64,000 bases of DNA from Brachypodium distachyon (GCF_000005505.3 NC_016133.3:186001-250000); one strand, 5' to 3'; counted from the first letter of the stretch, positions 32,840 to 47,079 are shown. Notes: generated by a model from the letters alone, not told the origin. Program-made: numbers and translations.

Positions 32840-35800
32840 TATCGCAAGGTGTCAGAGGTTTGTCCGGGATTCAAAAGGAACGGCGGATGGGGGGTGGTGC
32901 AGCGGAACCATGGTCCCAAAAGAAGGCTCTCGATACAGAGTCCTCAGCGTCACGCCGAGATGCAAGAATCCTTGGATCTAAAGTCCTTGGAGGAGAAAGG
33001 GAAAGGTATTCAGCTAAGCTGTTACAAATTAGGCTGAATCTTCTCTTTGGCGGCCCACTGAGCTCGCGCCAGCCTTCTAGCTTTCTTCTTCTCCAATCTT
33101 GCAACACCCTGCGTCCTTCTCCTCTGCTCAGCGTCCATGAATATCGTGACAAGGGTCGTTCAGGCGGACGCGAAGCCCGAAGATTCCTTCGCCGCATGGG
33201 TATGGCCTCCTTCTGCCTCATCCACTCCCGTGGCCAGCGCGCGGCGGCGGAGGAAAGGCCGGGACCTCCGTCCGGCGAGCTCCGTGGCGGCGAGCGCGAT
33301 AAGGCCGGTGTTGTTTCGTAGTAGTGAGGCAGGCGAGGACATCCTGCAGCTTGTCCGGGGCGAGCCACTGTCGCGCCGCTCCATCCGGGTCCTGCCGGCG
33401 AGACACTACGCGAGCGCGAGCGGAGGCAGGCGAGGACCTACTCGACGGAGCGGCACTACACGCAAGACATCTAGGTTGCCGGCTGATTACTACCAGCGAC
33501 CTATATCAGCACGGACACTGCGCAGTTCCGCCGCATGGTGCACGGGCCGACGACCTCGACCCCCTCTTCCTATTCCCCTTTTTTGCTTTTTTTTCTTATA
33601 TCTTTTCAAATTTATCTCCAGGAGATGTGGAATGGATCTGTAGCGATGCAGGCTCTTGATTGGGATGTGTCTGCAAACATTTCGTGCTTGCAGTGCGGTT
33701 CCTCTACAAAGACTGGGATTCTGGTTTTTTTTTTTCTATCTGGTAAGTTTTTCTTGGATGAATCCTTCAATGATTTACTTCTTTCTCCTAGATTTGATCT
33801 CTGTCATCGGAGCAGAACAATGGAGTCTGAATCTTTATTTCGTTAATTAACTTTTGATGCCTCAGATGACAGTTACTGGAGTTTGTGCATCCATCGTTGT
33901 TCATCTTTGATAGAAGCTATAATTATCTGTACCATGTCTTATTTGGGTATTTTCATTTGTATATTAACACCTAACCTGGCATTGTAGTACTATTTGGTTG
34001 CTAGGTAATTTGTAATTGCTTGATTCAGCATCTAGAAACTGCAATGTATTATGCTTGGCATTTGAGGTTATTTTATTTATAGTATAATAAGAACAGAAGT
34101 AAAATTTTGCTAGTTTACCTCTACATGCAACCATGTGTTTGGATTTTGGATATGGCTATGTTACAGCTTAGTTTTCTGAACTTGAGATGGAGACAATGGG
34201 CTTACTCTGATATAAATTCACAAAGAAGCAAGATGGGAAGTAAAAATGGGCTTAGTTTACAGCTTAGTTACCTTGAATGTTGGTTCAGCTTCCTTTTGTC
34301 TTCTAACTTAAACTTAAGGCACCATTTAACATAAGGGAAAAATACAGCATTTCAAATATTCAACCCTATTATTCTTAAACTAATGCCCCTGCTGCTAATT
34401 CTTTGAAAACAATGAACATTGCCATACTAAATTTTACTTTTCACCTGATCACCTCAGAATTATTTTCTACAGAGAATTGGTGGAACTCACTCAAGGAAGG
34501 CCCCAAACTGTCTTTACTTGTTACTGAAATGTATAAATACAATAATTTGATTTGTTAAATATACGACAGTATCACATGTTTCTTATGTGCCTCAGATTGT
34601 GCATTGTACTGAGATCGCATCTCCTTTTTCAGCCAAGGTGCTCCAAGAAAGAGATATTCTTCCTTGCCAAGGAGCAAGTACAGAGCACGTTCAAGGACAG
34701 AGGAACCCTTTTATGAGAACCCATTTCCTGACTGCATTTGCTTGTCTGGGAAACATTTATGCGTTGCTGTATAGGTATGCACTGGCCTCTTGTGCTATGA
34801 TACTAGACTAATTTGTTTGGAGTTACAATGCAGTGAATATTGTTTGAGTCCTGTAAATCTGTCATTTTGTGGATCACTTTTCTTCAATCATTGCTCTGGT
34901 GAACTACAGCAAAAGTAGGTGATGCATGTACATCTTATAGCTGAATAGTGTACAGTGTTATTATTTAGATCAGATTTAAACTAAATACTGAAGCTCCTAA
35001 AGAGTTACTCGTCCAAACGTGCCTTGAGATCAAAATTTTAAGATATTGGGAAGGGAAACTCCTACTTATCATAGAGTAAACTTATTTGGCCCAGCTTGCC
35101 TGTGAATATTGATTTAACCCCACTGCTTTCAGCAACTGTAGCATAGTGCATGTATATTGAGAATCATCTTGATGCCTTAACATGTGTCCTTTTTAGTTGT
35201 ACTGTATGGACAATTGATCTTCGGCTACCACCGATAGACTGAACTTATTTTGTCCAGCTTGCCTATGAATATTGATCTAACCCTATTGCTTTCAGCAACT
35301 GTAGCATAGTGCATGAATATTGAGAACATCTTCATGCCTTACATGTCTCCTTTTAATTTTACTGTATGGAGAATTGATATTTGGCTGCTGCAGTATCTAA
35401 TTGTCAGTTTGAATTATCAATTTGTTCTGTTAATTGAAAACTATTTTGCAGACTCTTTGTAATCTGATCTCGCAGTGTTTGTTATCTGCACAGGCCGAGG
35501 AAATGCTCATTGACTATCGAGATAGAGATGGAAGAGGAAGACCCATGAAGCCTTTGCTTTTATTTATGATTAACTAGTTTTTCTGTATTTTTTTTGCTGT
35601 ATATATGATTTGACACCTTGGTGTCCCCTTTTCGGTATAATTGGGAGATTCTAGTATATCATGTTTCGTTATGGCTGTGATCCCTATTTGGATGGGATTG
35701 TAAGAGTGAATGGCGGATTGTTAATAATATATGTGTTGCATCAATTTTTGTTGTTCTAAAATTCTGTTGCATTATACCAATTTAATAACCATAGAAAATA

Positions 35801-36495
35801 TTATTGCAATAACCACAAAACAACGTTTCTAATTCGGTGTGATGTTACTGCCACGGTTGCAATAACCAGAAAAGCAACGTTTCTAATTCGGTGTGATGTA
35901 ACTATTGCCACGATCATTAGCTGATGCTGCATGTGATTGTGACAACGTTATATATTCCGTTGTGATAACCTTGAGCCAATAGCAACGTCATATATTTCAT
36001 TGCGATATCCTTGAGCCTACAGCGATGTCACATCTTTTGTTGGGATATCCCATGACCCTATAGCGACTTGACGTCTTTGGTTGCCCTATGCTATCGCAAA
36101 GAAATATATATTTCCTTGCAAGATCCTCCTCGCCTATAGCTAGGTCTCACCGTTTTGGTTGCCCTATCCTATCGCGATGAAATATATTTTCTTGCCAATA
36201 ACCATGTTTGCAACCAGCATACGTTGTTGCAGTTGCCGTTATAGCAACGGCACAAAACCCTTATGCAAGGCCAATGATGGTTGCTTCTACACACTATTTC
36301 AACGCCACCTTGGTTGCGAAAGGGCGTACGTTCTTGCATCGCCCGACAAAAAAGAGTTGAGATAACCTATCTCCTCGCAACCTTTACCTACGCCTCCCAA
36401 CACTCGCGTTTTGTTGCGAGTGCTGACTATCACAACAAAAATGGGCTTATAGCAACGATTTTTCCCCGTGGCCCTAGGCGGAAAAATTAGTAGTG
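32840..36495. mobile_element. copy of the low-coding stretch and CACTA terminus
   Basis: Exact repeat of 2291-5946. It ends at 36495 in TTAGTAGTG, the CACTA terminus, with the same subterminal array from about 35764. No additional gene is visible. Confidence 0.45.
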
Positions 36496-36839
36496 TAATC
36501 ATGAGTATCTTCCAATACAAAAACAGTAGTACCAGTTTTATTTGCACATGAATTATATATCAATGGACTAATCGTTGGCAATGGCTTCGGCCGCTTTGCC
36601 AAAGGAAACAAATATAAACCATGCTATTTTCAGTTATAATATAAATATCTATTGCTGACAGCATAAAGCATTTGATAAAGCTATTTTCAGTTATAATTTT
36701 CAAACAATTTCATTACAACACACTATAAAGCATGCCCCGTGCTAGTTATTAGCAAAAATACAAACACACTGATAAGAAATCTGCAACGTGAACCAAATCC
36801 AACTCTACCCTGAATAATTGGAGGTGCAGAATTGTCTTG

Positions 36840-39800
36840 CTATTCTTGTTTCTTTTTAATTTTCAGGCTTTTCTTTGGAGGTTCAGAACTGGATTGCGAT
36901 GCTTGTTCCTTTTCCATTGGAGGTGCAGAATTGGCTTGCGATGCCGGTTTGTTTTTCTCCGCTTTGATTTTCATGTCTAGGAACTTCTTTAATTGGCTAC
37001 TAACCATCTCGGCGTCGCATGCCCCCAATTTCTAATCACCAAAAATAGACAGTTCAAATACTAGGATTTAATTAAATTTTTTAATTAAAATAACTAAGAA
37101 CTAATATTGGAGCCTTACGACGGGAAACCCCTCCTTGTTGGCCAAAGTCCATTCGGCGATTAACAACATGTTATGGCATGCATAGTAACCACATTTCACA
37201 GTGTCCGTTTCCGTTTGTTGGTCACAATCGAAGCCGAAGTGGTGGGACAATTTAGGGCCATCAGCATGATCGAGGGCCCATGCCCTATGTGATTTTTCAT
37301 AGAGTTATGCGGAGTTAGAAAGATTGAAGGGAAGAATTTAGCAATCGAACAAACTTTATGAAGAATTTGAATTGTACAGAGTAACTTACTGGTCGATGAA
37401 CTTCTGCATTTTCTCCCAGTTGCGTACCTTTTTCTTGGAATCAAGGTAATAAACCTCGCTCGAGGACGGAATAATCGCGATTGTGATCCAATGATAGTAG
37501 TCGTTGTGTGCAAAAATTATGAACCGTTTGTCCTGTTGAACAACCAGCGCATCGGCCAGATAACGCAAGACTCGTACTTTAGCCCGTTCAGTCTCTTCTG
37601 ATTGATTTTCCTTAGAACCGCCCTCAATTGTTTGATAAGACATCACATGTGGGTCCAAGAAGCCAATTTCAATTTGTTCTTTGCGGCATTTTTCGATGAG
37701 GTGCCTGGTGAAAGGAAATAAATGTGTTAATTAGATGTTGCATTTAGCGGTAAGTAGTTGGAATCATGACAAAGGTTCTTAATACTTACACTGTCCAGCA
37801 TCTCATAAGAGAGGCGTCGAGCACCTTGAGGTTGTTTAAATTACACAAGTCCGACCGAAACACCGTGATGTCAATACCTTTGTCACTATGATCGAAACCT
37901 AGGTGCTCTGTAGAGAAGGCTATATCCTCTTCTGGGATTCTGTACGAGTCATCCTCTGTTTCTTTATCCAGTGCTGGTGGTGCGTCATTCTTGTCCTCCG
38001 CGAAACTGTTCTTGAACTTAGCATAGTTGCTACTAAATTTTCCATTTCCCCTTTCCGACTTATTTGGGGAGAAGTCAGGAGTTGATCCAAAAGAACGTGG
38101 CGCATGCATGGCATCCAATTCATCCATGAAGAAGTCACACAATTGGTTTCTAATCTCCTTCATGTCACAGTTCCCCGACATCTTATCGACAAAAGTAGAC
38201 ACTTTAGAGACTAGGATTTTATGACAAAATGAATTAAAATAATTAAGAACTAATATTAGAGCCTCACCTGGCCAAGGTTTTTCCAAGGCAAATTACATTC
38301 GACGAATGACAACATCTTATGGCATGCATAGTAACCACATTCCACCAAGACCTGTTCTCCGGAACAGATATAATCAAAGGAGTGGGACAATTTACAGTTT
38401 TTGGATTTTAGTCCTTTCTCATCACGAGCGAGTGACCATGCCCTACATGTTTTTTCACGGGATTGACCGGAGTTAGAAAGTGTGAACGGAATTTAGCAAT
38501 AATCGAACAAACTTCAGAACAAATTGAATTGTGTGGAGTAACTTACTCATCAATGAACTCGGTGAGTTTCTTCCAATCTTGACCCTTTATGCAATCAAAG
38601 TAAGTAACTCTGCTACGAAACGGAGAAAGGGCGATTGTGATCCAATGACTGTACTCAACACTGTAGTGTGCAACAAGTATGATATCTTTTTCCCAGTGAG
38701 CCACCAGTGCATTGACCACATAATTCTTGATCTTCTGATCAGCCTCAATTGATTGACCAGACATCAAATCTGGGTCCATGAAGCCAATTGGAATTCCTTC
38801 ATCCTCGCATTTTCTGAAGAGGTGCCTAGTGAAAGGAAATGATGTGTCAATTAGATATTGCATTTAGCGGCAAGTAGTTCGAACCATCGTCACAAAGATT
38901 CTCAATACTTACAATGTCCAGCATCTCATGAGGGAGGCATTGAGCTCCTTGAAGCTGTATAAATTCCACAAGTCCGACCAAGGCACCATGATCTGAAGAT
39001 CACCATCACTAAGATTGAAATGGTGGTGCTTGATGGACAAGTTTATACCTGGCTGACTCCGGAACACTCGCAGACAGTAAGAATGTAGTTTCTGGCAAGG
39101 CCAACTTATATTCTTGATCTCATCTTCTGTTAGGAACGGCTCTACAGGGTTGTATTTCCGTTTTGGTGCCCAACTCTTGTCCTTGGCTGGCAGTTTTCTT
39201 GAATGTAGTTTTGGCTTCACTGGTTTCCTTTTGGCCTTCCATCTGCCCTTTTCCGATGACTTCTTTGGGGAGGAGAACAGAGTTGATGCAGGAGAATGCA
39301 GCGCAGCCATGTCAGCCAATTCTTTCACGAGGGACGCGAGAGTACAACCTTCAAGCTTCGATGTGAATTCAGAGTTGCTGGTGGCGCAGCGGAAAACCAT
39401 GGAGTAGTCAAGATCCCTCATCTTGGTGGAAGCAGCGGAGAGTTCCACTATGAAGCTGTTAATGCCCTCTTTTTGGACAAACCTGAAGGTGCCGCTGTGC
39501 CTCATCAATGATATGAGCAGCTTACTGATAACCTTGAAGAGTACCAGGTTTTGGACCGTGGGGTGGTTATGGCTTAGTGTTGTTTTTACTACCATCTCCT
39601 TGAGCTTGTTTTGGTGGGCAACCTCGAGCCAATGAAGACCCAAGTCGGTGACGAACGTGTCATAGATTGTGCCATAAAGGGAAAACAAGGATGATAGCAA
39701 GGTCGTTGCTGGTCTAACTGGTTGCAGCAGGACGGCTCTGGGTACGTTTTGCTCGTGGTTGTTTGGTGGATGAGATGTGGGTAAACAAGAATTTATTTGT

Positions 39801-42800
39801 TCAGTCACCTGCAATGAATTTAGCAAATTAATATTAATTGGTACAGTCTGGAAGAGGTTATAGTTTAAGTACAAAGAATAAAACAAATGCGAAGGTTCAT
39901 TAGTAGTAATACGTAGCTATACTAAGTATATCGATCTGACAAGGATTAATTACCATGGGCATGGCATCGGTCATTGTTTTCTTTAGCTTTGCATGGTATC
40001 GGCCATCATCCTTGGTGCAATGAGTACATAGATGCTCGAGGATTTCAGCCGCGTGTTGTCTGCATGTCTTGTTTTCGTCAGGTCGGACAAGTACTTGAAC
40101 GAGACCACGAACCTCCTGAATATGAACAACTTCACCACGGGAAGAGAGCAGAGACAGTCCTTCTCCTGCATATGCTCTCATGGAGCTGCTATACTTGCCA
40201 GCGTGAGTGAAGATACTCACCAGCATTCTCACAAAACCATATCTGCTGCTGTTGCTGCTTTGTTTTTGGGTTACATCATCTCTTCTGCTGCTTTGTTTTT
40301 TGGTATCCATGCACAGTCGTGTGAGAATGTGAATGGCGCGTCCCTTGAGCTCTTCTTTGCATGCATTACAGTTGAGGATCATCCAGAGAGTGCTGATTGC
40401 TTGTTTGCAGCTGGAGATTTCATCCCGTAGCTTGATACTGATTTCTCCCAGATCATCGGCCGTGAATAACAACTGGGCCATCACTTGCATTGATCCATCT
40501 ACTATGTCGGACCATACTACACCATGCCGAAGGGTGGTGTTGTGGAGGAGGTCTGAGGCAACAGGCGCCATGATCTTGGTGAGAAGACCTGGGGTGTCGC
40601 TCATAACTCTACAGTTGTTCCCGTCAGCTGCAAGCCTCCGGAGGATACGCAGGCCACACAGCAAGAGCTCCTTGTAGTCCTTCTTCACAGGTTTGCTGGC
40701 TGCTGAAGGACCAAGCTCTAGTATCCAGTGTTTCTCAAATTCATCGTATAGACAGTCTCGGACGTATGGCTCGGCTATACTGTATTCTTCTAGCGTCCCG
40801 ATGAGGGAAGATATGTGTTGGATCCCCATGGGGAACTGCTCCAAACTGATGCTGCATGCAAGGCGCTCCACGATCTTGGCTGCCTGGTTCCTCGTCTCAC
40901 GGTCATGTGCACCTCTTGGATTCAGAGTCTCCAGCAGTTTCTGGAGTACTTGTTCGGAGGAGGATGCAGACACAACCAGATGTTTCAGCAGCATATGTTG
41001 CCCTCTGGCAATGTCCCGTTGCTCGCGGTAGTCCTCACTCTCCTTGCCACCATCTTCTTCCTCCGCCTTGTGGTTCTTCTCTGCGATGCATATGGCCGTG
41101 TACAAGGTCTGCACCCCCTGAATGCAGTCAGCAGGTGAGTCGGAACCGATCATGTCCACTGCATGTGTGATGAGGTTCCTTCCTTGCACAAATGTTGGGT
41201 CCTTCTCGCACCCCCTCTTTGTTTCACTCATGTACTTGTAAACTAGTTGGATTTCCGAGTCGTCACGATCATCAGTGGCGACTCGCTTAGCCAATGTCTT
41301 CCTGGAGCAACGCAGTATCCACCTAAAGCAGAAGATGAAACATTGTACCAGGGCAATGCAGTACAAGGTATTCAGCGACGGCACCAGGTTTGCTTCTCTA
41401 TCGTTACTGGACATGTCCTGGAAATCCTGCTGTATCAGACGCCACAGTGAAAGCAGTCCGGATATGAGTATCCCAGCCAAGTAGACAAGCGCCAGAGGGA
41501 GCAACATTACGCCAAACAACACCCCTTGAACTGCCACCAGAACAGCTGCCAACCAAAAGCGTGGCATTGAATTCCGAGCACGTCCGCCAACCACGCACGA
41601 ACAAACGCCCATAACCAAGCCAGTGCCTGCTTTCTTCATATATCTTAGTTTTTCATTCGTACTAACATCGAAGATCCTGTTGGACATTTCATTAATTTCC
41701 AGTTAGATTGATTAACGGAAATATATGCACGCGCGTCACAATTGAATTGCATTCGTAAGAAGTTTCAAGCTAGCTAAGCCATCACTTCTTCCATGCACCC
41801 TATACCTATCTGTCCATCTATGTGACGACGAACCGAAAGGGAGGGAGGAACAGCTGGTAGTACACTCTCTCATCACCTGCTGTACATTCTCTTGGGTTGC
41901 GTAAGTATGGGAGCAATTATAACGACAGAACGCTTGCACGTGCATGTTTGAATTAATTAATAGATCGGCCAGTGCGGCAAGAGGTTTGGCCCCGCACGCG
42001 ACTGAGGGTATCTCGTCGTCTGAGATCTCAGGCACAAAGGCGTTCCTAATGGTATTTAGTTTTTTCCGATAATAAATACCAAAAAACTCTTCCACGCTCG
42101 TCCGCGCGGTGCGGACAATTTCCGACCGCGCATGCAGTTTCGCTCGCTTTCTCAGGGCAACTCCAGCGGGGAGATCCATTTTGTATCCGTTTGGCCAAAC
42201 GGATTCCCCAATCCACTTTTGGGTCTGCCACTGCCCCAGCAAGGCCACTTATTTGGTTTGCTTTATTACTCATGGACATGCGGGCCAGTGGAGGAAAAAG
42301 GTGGCAGGCGCGGACAAACTCACTGCAAAAACGACCGTTCGCCACGATCCAAGCAAAAAATGGGTCGCCCCGCTAGAGATGGCCTCACAAGGACGGAGAC
42401 GGGGGGAGGGGGGGAGGCGATGCTTTACTTAATAGATCACTTAAAGATAGGTGAAGTCTTTAATTTCGAAACCCCCCCTCACCCCCACACCAATTTCAAC
42501 TCGCCTCCCAATTTCAATTCGCCTTCCTCGTGTCGAATTACTTGCTCCGTACCTGTGGCCTCAATTCCTTGCTTTTCAAACCCGCACATGGGTGGACCAC
42601 AGCGCGCCGGACGTTGGGAGCGACAGCTGCTCCACGGATTGAAAAAAGAAGCAATGGCATGCACATTGAAAGCGACAGCCCTGCTGCATGTCTATTTTTC
42701 TTTTGCTGAGACGCCCTGCTGCATGTTGAAAGTGACATTTGTCCTACCATAAGCCATACCTGTTGCTAAATTAATTGGCCGGTCGATCACGGCTTCATCT

Positions 42801-45501
42801 TTTGCGCAAAAATAAATGCTCATCCAAATTTTTGTCCGGAATTTTGCACTGGAGTTTTGAACTCTTTGTCGAAAGTTTTAGAAGTTCTTTTAGAGAATTT
42901 TGAAGGTTCATCTAGAAAAACAAAGTCCGTTCCAAAATGTTAAAAGGTTCGTCTATAAAATTTAAAAGTTTCTCTAGAGATTTTGAAAGTTTGTCTATTT
43001 TCTAAAAGTTCTTTGGGAAAATTTGAAATGATTCTCTCATAAAGTTTTGAAAGTTAGTTTAGAAGTTTTTGAAAGTTCACCTAGAAAAACTTAAAAGTCC
43101 GTTCGAAAATGTTAAAAGATCTGTATAGAAAATTTAAAAGTTTGTCTAGAAATTTTTAAAGTTCATCTATTTATTTAATAGTTCTCTGGGCTCACGAGCT
43201 TCTCATAGAACTAAAAATTGAAATTTCTATGTCTAGATTTTAAAAGTTTGTAAAAAACTTTAGCCTTTAAAATTTTAATATCTGTCATGAAGGACATAAA
43301 AAGTTTGTTATAGGACTTTGAAAACCTCACCGATATGATTTGAAAGCGTGTAGCATTTTCGATTGAAAGTGGTGCCACCCGTGTAATCCTTGAAAACCAG
43401 TCTCCCAAAAAGGGAAAAAAAAACTAAATCCCAACAGCAGAACATTTCTGTAGTACAAAAGAAAGAAAAAAAGGAAAAAGAGAGGAAAGGCCCGACTAGG
43501 CCTGTTAGTCATTGGGCTGCCAGTCTGGTACGAGGCTGAGCGCGGTAGAGGCCGGGCGTCGGACGAGAGAGAGCGCGGGACAAGAAAGACAGACAAAAAG
43601 GGGAAATAGGAATGAAACGGAGCGTCACGCGGCAGATTTGCCAGTTCGGACAGCTCCTGGTCGGAATCGACCGCCCAAACGCGCGTGGGCGGTCGTCCGC
43701 CGACTAGCTCCTTAATAGTTCCTCTATTCCATAAAGATTACCGTGGTTTTGAACTAGTTTTAGTTCAAAGACGCATCAATTTTTATGGAACGGGGAGTAG
43801 ATAGGTATTCCTATATATAAATAAATGATATTTCCTACGTTCCATAATAGGAGTACAAGGATTTATAAACCTTTGTTAAAAAAGCTAGGTTTTGACCAAA
43901 AATACTCTATTAATTCATACTACATGACTTACAAGATATGAAATCACTGTTATATGTAAGTCTGAAAATGAATCCGGTAATACAAACATCATGACATATA
44001 AACAACATATTATTAAAGTGAAGGTTCAAGATTTTGATGATTTTTTTCGGTGAAATAGTTCAGTTTGACTGCTATCTGAGGCCAACACAAAAATAGCTCA
44101 TGTAAACTTGCTTTATCCTAAAATCCAATATAAATATAGATGTCATTTTCCTTTTTATTTTGAGAACTGAGTAATTAAGTTGTGTAACTTGTGCTAGAGA
44201 AATTTATGTTCGGATACAATTTTTATTAAAGTTCTAAAACGGTGGGTATCGAAGTTTCATAAAATACTAGAATATTTTTTTTAGTAAAGTATTTCTTGGT
44301 CAAATTTTGTTTTACCGAAACCTTATACTATAGCTAACATAATCAATTGACCACCATTTTACTTGCTAGGAAGCTATGCACATGATAAACCTCCGATAAA
44401 ACATAGACCCAGCTAGCTAATCAAAATAATAATTAAGGAACATACGTATACGGAGTTGATAAAATAATTCTTGGTTAAAGTCTTATTTAACAAAACCCTA
44501 TATATCTAACCTGGGATATGTAAACAACATCGTTTTAGTAAAGTATTTCTTGGTCAAGTTTTGTTTTACCGAAACCTTATACTATATCTAACATGAGATA
44601 TCTAACATAATCAATTGATCACCATTTTACTTGCTAGGAAGCTATGTACATAATAAACCTCCGATAAAACATAGACACAGCTAGCTAATCAAAATAATAA
44701 TTAAGGAACATACGTATACGGAGTTGATAAAATAATTCTTGGTTAAATTCTTATTTAACAAAACCCTATATATCTAACCTGGGATATGTAAACAACATCG
44801 ACTGAGCTAACTAATCAAAATAATAATTAAGAAACATACATATACGGAGCAGTATAAGATCTAGACAGTACTGTATATAAAGATATGAATTCAATGTTGG
44901 AAATATACAATACTAACCCCCCTGTCTGGGAAAGGGCGATGAATGCCAAAGACCAAAAGTCCTTCTTGCTCAGTTTAGAGACGAAGCCACCCAGAAGTAC
45001 GACGGTAGTCCAAGTAAGCACCAGGAAACCTGAGCCCTTGATGGCCATGGATAGGTAGACCATAAACACACCATAGGTGTTGATATAATCAACCTCCTTC
45101 CATTCGCCGTCGGCAAGTAGTTTCTTGCGATCCGCCATTAATTTCCCGCCCCCCTGAAGATTGAGTCAACCTTGAGTCAATTAGGGTCAACCTCCAATGT
45201 GACTATTAATTAACCACCATCTTACAAACCGAAGAGTAGTCTAGTATGTATATGGATACACACGTACTCTCCGTTCCATATACAGGAGGCTAGTTTAGTT
45301 TTGTCGTAAGTCAAATCTAACGAAAGGATTGAAGTTTCGAATTTTGACATACGTACCTTCTTGGTTCCGGGTTAATTTTGACTTAGAATAAAACTAAAAA
45401 GCCCTTCTTCATGGAAAGGCTTATAGATGTTGATATACATTAATTACCTTCTCCAAATCGTGCCCATGAAGTGGTTTCTGGGCCTTCCAGTGATCCATCA
45501 T
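36840..45501 (-). CDS. BLE2-like membrane/ARM protein fused to two Ulp1-like protease domains, copy 2
   Basis: Exons: 45448-45501, 44918-45153, 39954-41676, 38913-39808, 38547-38825, 38268-38442, 37790-38181, 37390-37704, 37119-37284, 36840-37031. The frame stays open for 1475 codons as in copy 1. The eight exons downstream of the large intron are identical to copy 1. The first two exons lie outside the perfect block and differ: the second exon reads [19 protein letters not shown] against FMGYLS, WSLTFITLSQTAG, and the first begins MMDHW against MTDHW. Both protease domains keep His, Asp and Cys. The large intron lacks the LTR fragment of copy 1 and has a local 254-base duplication instead. 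If the assembly is right, both copies could be expressed from separate but related promoters. Confidence 0.72.
44284..44800. repeat. local tandem duplication in intron of fusion gene copy 2
   Basis: AGTAAAGTATTTCTTGGTCA at about 44284 recurs at 44537, and the following 250 bases match with several substitutions and a short insertion (GAGATATCTAAC). The second unit takes the place held by the LTR fragment in copy 1. The first unit belongs to the perfectly identical block, the second does not. Confidence 0.7.
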
Positions 45502-45633
45502 TAATTCCCTGGGTCCCTTTAGAGTCAATCATATCCGACCGGTCAATTTTCAATGCGAATATATAAGTAATATAAGCATCTTACAAAATGAAAAGAAATG
45601 CGTACGCATATTTAGTATATGCACGGATAGTTA

Positions 45634-45970
45634 GGGCATGTACAATGGGCTGACGTCGACCTTTTCTTAACAATGCCACGTAGGATAATTGCTGACATGG
45701 AAGAGAGAGGAACGAAGAAAGAGATGGACATTCTCTTAATTAAGAGATGATCTCTTCACAAGAATGATAAGGCAAAGATAAGTCAATTTTCTCATTGTAG
45801 TAGATTTCACCTTTTCTTAACATTTATTTCATTAATTTTATTCATTCAAACATTAATTGTAATATATGTCACTAAGAGATGACTTATTGTATAATATGTT
45901 GCGTTGTCTTGTCTAAATGACATGTAACACATAAAAAAAGACAGGTTTATCAACCATTGTACATAAGAAA
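45634..45970. mobile_element. unit-2 copy of MITE with GTACAATGG termini
   Basis: Counterpart of 15094-15420, with substitutions and a 15-base insertion containing GATAAGTCAATTTT. It supports true divergence of this part of the two units. Confidence 0.4.
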
Positions 45971-46358
45971 AGGCATCAGCAATAGTGGAGTTTAGGGTCG
46001 ACGAGAAAATAATACATACAATAGGATGTGTGCTATAAATGACATGTTAGCATTAAATGCGGTGATGTACAATGGTAACTAGGTAGACTCTTAGCTGACT
46101 ACATTTGTCGATTCTTGTCTTAAGAGTCTGACTTTTTACGAAAAAGTCAGTTCTCTTGTCTCTCGTATTTCTCTTTTCCTCCGCATCAGCAAATAGTAGT
46201 CGACGTCTAAGAGCCTTTGCGGATACCCTTGTACTACTCCAAACTACTTCTAGCTGGACCATGCATTAACATATAGAGTCCGCGCTGGTATCGTGTGCAA
46301 GAAAAATTAAAGAAGAAGCTATAGTAGAGAAAAATGCATATGGATTAACTGATCTCAC

Positions 46359-46600
46359 CTGGCCAGAAGACGTGTGCTGTTTGCTCAAACTGTTGCCAAA
46401 GAGGAGCTAGCTCGAGTGATTTTTTGGACGGAACGAGGAGAGGCAGGGCAGGAATCTAGGCTAGCTAGCTAGCTCTATAAGTAGTATCAGACGACCTAGA
46501 TCTCGTCGGGCGCGGAAGAAATTAACTAAGGGACATGGGAATGTCGTCGGACATTTAATACGTACGTGTAGCGCGTGCCCAGTCCATACTTATATGCGTA
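46359..46600 (-). promoter_or_regulatory. leader exon and upstream module of fusion gene copy 2
   Basis: This matches 15808-16060 with indels; a 27-base segment near 16005 of copy 1 is missing near 46558. The leader donor GTGAGATCAG after TTCTGGCCAG is kept. Confidence 0.45.
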
Positions 46601-46728
46601 TGCTTATTTTATTTGTAGACTGCAGGGCGTCAGAAAATACTTGAGCATAGAATCATACATAAAATAACACGCCATCTAGGGCTCGCCGGACGCTTTACAA
46701 TCAGCTAGCTACCTGGTAGCGAGCATAG

Positions 46729-46926
46729 GGAAGCCTCGTGGGAGTTGCTCGATCTGGATCGATCTATCCAGGGACGCCGGACGCTTTCCGGTCAGGTAGC
46801 TTGGTGGAAGCCTCGTGGGAGTTGCTCTCCATCGATCCGATCCGGTTGCTCTCTCTAGCAACGCTGGTTCACTTCGGCTCCATAGCATGCCCGTAGAAAA
46901 GCTAGCGAAGCCTCCTGGGGGTTGCT
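46729..46926 (-). repeat. three copies of the GCAACTCCCACGAGG motif
   Basis: On the minus strand the motif occurs at 46750-46729 and 46827-46806 intact, and at 46926-46905 with changes. The spacing is about 77 and 99 bases. The intervening text (CGCCGGACGCTTT, CTCCATCGAT) is also partly repeated. The cluster begins exactly where paralogy with unit 1 stops (GCGAGCATAGGG). Confidence 0.55.
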
Positions 46927-47079
46927 AGCTCACCTGGCCGGCTTAGGCTTCTCGTCCGGTTTCTCGGCCGGCAGGCTGTCGATCGATGCGGACGCGTCTA
47001 GCTAGCTGCATGGCATGGGACGACACGTACGTACGGGACTTCGCGCTTACGTCCAATCCAAAAAAAAAAAAAAAAAATG

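Larger units (their letters stand above)
30550..44536. repeat. second copy of bases 1-13987 (direct tandem duplication)
   Basis: Every frame and landmark compared between 1-13987 and this segment is identical at a constant offset of 30549 with no indel, including homopolymer runs and AT-rich repeats. The left boundary is unknown because copy 1 reaches the window edge. The right boundary is sharp: after TCGTTTT the copies part completely. The duplicate carries the GRF gene, the LTR/primer relic (31927-31939), the MITE cluster (32320-32610), the low-coding stretch and CACTA end (to 36495), and nine-tenths of the fusion gene. Confidence 0.9.
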
